Source: Neobacillus driksii
GTDB lineage: Bacteria > Bacillota > Bacilli > Bacillales > Cytobacillaceae
DNA: 64,000 bases
Assembly: GCF_013409995.1 (NCBI RefSeq)
Contig: NZ_JACCBX010000005.1
Span: 456,928-520,927, forward strand
Reading direction: 5' to 3'
The notes under the pieces: model-generated
Told to the model about the DNA's origin: nothing
Database searches by the model: none
What the model saw: the letters and a program-made list of their open reading frames with translations, nothing else
Translations under genes and position numbers: made by a program
Part shown: piece by piece, positions 61,056 to 64,000 of the stretch
Numbering within the stretch: position 1 is the stretch's first letter
How the letters are laid out: each line of letters starts with the position of its first letter

Positions 61056-63626
61056 ATGGCCGAAACACCAAATTCTCAAGTGAAGGATATTAATATCAGC
61101 CAAGAAATGAAAACATCGTTTCTTGACTATGCAATGAGTGTTATTGTTTCTCGTGCCCTTCCAGATGTTCGAGATGGTTTAAAACCAGTTCATCGCCGTA
61201 TTTTATACGCTATGCATGATCTTGGCATACACGCGGATAAACCTTATAAAAAATCAGCTCGTATCGTTGGGGATGTAATCGGTAAATATCACCCGCATGG
61301 GGATTCAGCCGTATATGAAACAATGGTACGGATGGCTCAAGACTTTAACTATCGTTATATGCTTGTTGATGGACATGGAAATTTTGGATCAGTAGACGGC
61401 GATTCAGCAGCGGCGATGCGTTATACAGAGTCTAGAATGTCCAAAATTTCTATGGAATTACTTAGGGACATTAACAAAGACACAATTGATTTCCAGGACA
61501 ACTATGATGGTGAAGAAAGAGAGCCTTCTGTTCTGCCAGCAAGATTCCCTAATCTATTAGTCAATGGTTCTATGGGTATTGCTGTTGGTATGGCTACAAA
61601 TATTCCACCACACCAGCTAGGTGAAGTGATTGATGGCGTATTAGCCGTTACTCGTGACCCAGAGATCACTATCCAAGAATTAATGGAGGTCATTCCAGGC
61701 CCGGACTTTCCAACCGGAGGAATTATTATTGGTCGAAGCGGTATTCGTAAAGCATACGAAACAGGTAGAGGATCAATCACCATACGCGGAAAAGTCGAAA
61801 TTGAACAAAAATCAAATGGTAAAGAAGTTATTATTATTAACGAATTACCATACCAAGTAAACAAAGCGAAATTAGTTGAACGAATTGCAGAATTGCATCG
61901 TGATAAAAAAATAGAAGGCATTACTGATTTACGCGATGAATCTGACCGCAATGGAATGCGTATTGTTATTGAGGTTCGTAAAGACGCAAATGCAAATGTC
62001 CTATTAAATAACTTATATAAACAAACGTCTCTTCAAACTAGCTTTGGTATTAATACACTCGCCCTAGTAAATGGACATCCCAAGGTATTAAATTTAAAAC
62101 AATGTTTAGTCCATTACTTAAACCATCAAATTGTCGTTATTCGCAGAAGAACAGAATTTGAGCTGCGAAAGGCAGAAGCAAGGGCTCATATCTTAGATGG
62201 TTTAAGAATTGCCTTGGATAATCTTGATGCTGTCATTAGTTTAATTAGAAGCTCTCAGACAACAGATATTGCGCGTGAAGGATTAATGACGCAATTTAAC
62301 CTTTCTGAAAAACAAGCACAAGCGATACTTGACATGCGCTTACAGCGTTTAACTGGTTTAGAAAGGGAGAAAATTGAGGAAGAGTACCAAAGTCTTGTAA
62401 AGCTAATCGCGGAATTAAAAGCAATACTAGCTGATGAAGAAAAGGTTCTTGAAATCATACGTGAAGAATTATTAGAGATCAAAGAGCGATTTAATGATAA
62501 ACGCCGTACGGAAATCGTAACAGGCGGAATTGAAAATATCGAAGATGAAGATCTCATCCCACGTGAAAATATTGTTATTACGTTAACACATAATGGCTAT
62601 ATTAAACGTCTGCCTGTTTCAACGTACCGCGCACAAAAAAGAGGCGGTCGCGGTATACAAGGGATGGGTACCAATGAAGATGACTTCGTCGAGCATTTAA
62701 TCACGACATCTACTCATGATACAATTCTCTTCTTTACAAATAAAGGTAAGGTTTATCGTTCAAAGGGATATGAAATCCCTGAATACAGCCGTACAGCAAA
62801 AGGGCTGCCAATCATTAACCTTCTTGGAATTGAAAAAGGAGAATGGGTTAATGCTATTATTCCAATTGAGGAATTTGTGGATGATTGGTACTTATTCTTT
62901 ACGACAAAAGAAGGTATCTCTAAGCGTTCTCCATTAACATCATTTGCACATATTCGTAATAATGGTTTAATTGCGTTAAATCTTCGTGAAGGTGATGAAC
63001 TGATTTCTGTTCGCTTAACAGATGGAACAAAACATATGATCATTGGAACGAAAAAGGGTATGCTAATCCGTTTCCCTGAAACTGATGTTCGCTCTATGGG
63101 AAGAACCGCAACTGGGGTAAAAGGAATCACCTTAGATTCGGATGATGAGGTAGTTGGTATGGAAGTGCTTGAGGAAAATAGCAGCGTCCTTATCGTAACT
63201 AAGAACGGATATGGAAAACGTACACCGGCAGAGGAGTATCGTATTCAAGGCAGAGGCGGTAAAGGTATTAAAACTTGTCATGTTACCGAAAAGAATGGCT
63301 CATTAGTTTCTGTAAGGGCTGTAACAGGTGAAGAAGACTTGATGCTAATTACTACTGGCGGAGTCCTTATTCGTATTGATGTTGCTGGCATCTCGACTAT
63401 GGGACGAAACACTCAGGGTGTAAAATTAATTAGTATTAAAGGCGATGAACATGACTATGTAGCAACTGTTGCTAAAGTAGAAAAAGAAGAGGCTTCGGAA
63501 GAAACTGAATCCGATGATACTGAAGTAATAGAAGGTGCAGAGGTAATCGGCGGAACGGAAGAAGATAACTCAGAAATTGAGTTAGACTCTGAAGATGTTG
63601 ATTCTGATACGACTACAGAAGAATAA
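61056..63626 (+). CDS. gyrA: DNA gyrase subunit A
   Basis: 856 residues with GGAGGT upstream. The quinolone-resistance region [19 protein letters not shown] has wild-type Ser and Glu. The catalytic Tyr lies in AAMRYTESR. The C-terminal beta-pinwheel contains the GyrA box [13 protein letters not shown] motif ([11 protein letters not shown]). The last 50 residues are a strongly acidic tail (Glu/Asp/Thr/Ser-rich), longer than in B. subtilis GyrA (about 820 residues). No sign of an intein. Confidence 0.97.
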   Translation: MAETPNSQVKDINISQEMKTSFLDYAMSVIVSRALPDVRDGLKPVHRRILYAMHDLGIHADKPYKKSARIVGDVIGKYHPHGDSAVYETMVRMAQDFNYRYMLVDGHGNFGSVDGDSAAAMRYTESRMSKISMELLRDINKDTIDFQDNYDGEEREPSVLPARFPNLLVNGSMGIAVGMATNIPPHQLGEVIDGVLAVTRDPEITIQELMEVIPGPDFPTGGIIIGRSGIRKAYETGRGSITIRGKVEIEQKSNGKEVIIINELPYQVNKAKLVERIAELHRDKKIEGITDLRDESDRNGMRIVIEVRKDANANVLLNNLYKQTSLQTSFGINTLALVNGHPKVLNLKQCLVHYLNHQIVVIRRRTEFELRKAEARAHILDGLRIALDNLDAVISLIRSSQTTDIAREGLMTQFNLSEKQAQAILDMRLQRLTGLEREKIEEEYQSLVKLIAELKAILADEEKVLEIIREELLEIKERFNDKRRTEIVTGGIENIEDEDLIPRENIVITLTHNGYIKRLPVSTYRAQKRGGRGIQGMGTNEDDFVEHLITTSTHDTILFFTNKGKVYRSKGYEIPEYSRTAKGLPIINLLGIEKGEWVNAIIPIEEFVDDWYLFFTTKEGISKRSPLTSFAHIRNNGLIALNLREGDELISVRLTDGTKHMIIGTKKGMLIRFPETDVRSMGRTATGVKGITLDSDDEVVGMEVLEENSSVLIVTKNGYGKRTPAEEYRIQGRGGKGIKTCHVTEKNGSLVSVRAVTGEEDLMLITTGGVLIRIDVAGISTMGRNTQGVKLISIKGDEHDYVATVAKVEKEEASEETESDDTEVIEGAEVIGGTEEDNSEIELDSEDVDSDTTTEE

Positions 63627-63636
63627 GTAAATGGAA

Positions 63637-63665
63637 AGGAGCACATACTTAGGTGCTCCTTTTTC
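63637..63665 (+). terminator. gyrA terminator
   Basis: 8-bp stem AGGAGCAC/GTGCTCCT followed by TTTTTC. Confidence 0.87.
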
Positions 63666-63695
63666 AATTTTATTTATATAATCGCTAACTTTCTC

Positions 63696-63724
63696 TTGAT
63701 TGATATCACTAATACTGCTATACT
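63696..63724 (+). promoter_or_regulatory. rrn promoter P1
   Basis: TTGATT, 17 bp, TATACT. Confidence 0.65.
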
Positions 63725-63777
63725 CATTTGAGTCGGCATGGAGAGTTCATTTTAATATAATAATGAACAAATAAACG

Positions 63778-63806
63778 TTGACATTCATTTTAATAGATGA
63801 TATATT
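63778..63806 (+). promoter_or_regulatory. rrn promoter P2
   Basis: TTGACA, 17 bp, TATATT, preceded by AT-rich sequence suited to an UP element. Confidence 0.85.
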
Positions 63807-63838
63807 AATAAAGTCGCTTACGAGTGATTGAGTAAAAT

Positions 63839-63852
63839 TGATCTTTGAAAAC
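63839..63852 (+). promoter_or_regulatory. boxA antitermination element of the rrn leader
   Basis: TGATCTTTGAAAAC is the usual Bacillus rrn boxA. A hairpin (TTAGCTTTT/AAAAGCTAA) follows at about 63886-63906 in the processing stalk. Confidence 0.75.
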
Positions 63853-63934
63853 TAAACAAACAAGAACGTCAACAAACAATTTTTTTAGCTTTTATTAAAA
63901 AGCTAAGCCAACGTAACAAATGAGCTAAATCAAC

Positions 63935-64000
63935 TTTCTTGGAGAGTTTGATCCTGGCTCAGGACGAACGCTGGCGGCGTGCCTAATACATGCAAGTCGA
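63935..64000 (+). rRNA. 16S ribosomal RNA, 5' end only
   Basis: GGAGAGTTTGATCCTGGCTC and GACGAACGCTGGCGGCGTGC are the universal 16S start. The gene runs off the window. The exact mature 5' base is estimated by comparison with B. subtilis. Confidence 0.97.

Overview
The window is an AT-rich piece of a Bacillaceae chromosome that spans the replication origin. Gene content and order closely follow Bacillus subtilis around dnaA: rpmH, rnpA, spoIIIJ, jag, mnmE, mnmG, rsmG, noc, soj and spo0J lie on one side, and dnaA, dnaN, yaaA, recF, remB, gyrB, gyrA and a 16S rRNA gene on the other. Spo0J, Soj, Noc, SpoIIIJ and YyaC point to an endospore former. The lineage may be Neobacillus-like, but nothing in the sequence fixes the genus.

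Layout. 1-1285 is the 3' end of an oligopeptide-binding protein gene. 1384-6350 is an Amadori-compound operon of the Escherichia coli type (frlC-frlA-frlB-frlD-frlR). 6540-7475 encodes a divergent HPr kinase/phosphorylase. 7648-8982 is a ZTP riboswitch and serA. 9063-11800 is a lysine-riboswitch-controlled amino-acid ABC transporter. 11987-12148 is a LytTR remnant. 12243-14488 is a second amino-acid ABC transporter. 14662-18520 is a maltose PTS operon (malR-malP-malA). 18589-28003 holds rlmH, a CxxH/CxxC microprotein, htrC, the walRKHIJ operon and a LysM/G5/M23 hydrolase. 28407-28842 is a four-tRNA cluster (Lys, Glu, Asp, Phe). 28971-37942 holds purA, a NERD protein, dnaC, rplI, gdpP, yybS, rpsR, ssb and rpsF. 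38116-47268 holds ychF, yyaE, yyzM, an MscS channel, yyaC, a DUF554 protein, spo0J, soj and noc. 47369-53782 runs from rsmG to rpmH. 53783-56039 is the bipartite oriC around dnaA, and 56040-64000 runs from dnaN to the 16S rRNA.

How the parts fit. Replication (DnaA, DnaN, DnaC helicase, Ssb, RecF, gyrase), segregation (Soj, Spo0J, three parS-like sites) and division-site control (Noc) are grouped near the origin. The wal operon and an adjacent wall hydrolase with a WalR-type site form a cell-wall module. The left 19 kb is accessory metabolism: Amadori products, serine, amino-acid uptake and maltose. It is dense in regulation, with two riboswitches, catabolite-type sites and candidate operators.

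Most of the window is conserved chromosome, and I found no clear new multi-gene system. The points most worth a second look are a four-copy 52-bp tandem repeat (31412-31619), a dispersed repeat of about 120 bp, the divergent HPr kinase, a DnaA-box cluster outside oriC near rlmH, twin candidate FrlR operators, and a hairpin that would compete with the lysine aptamer. All calls come from reading the sequence; no database search was run.
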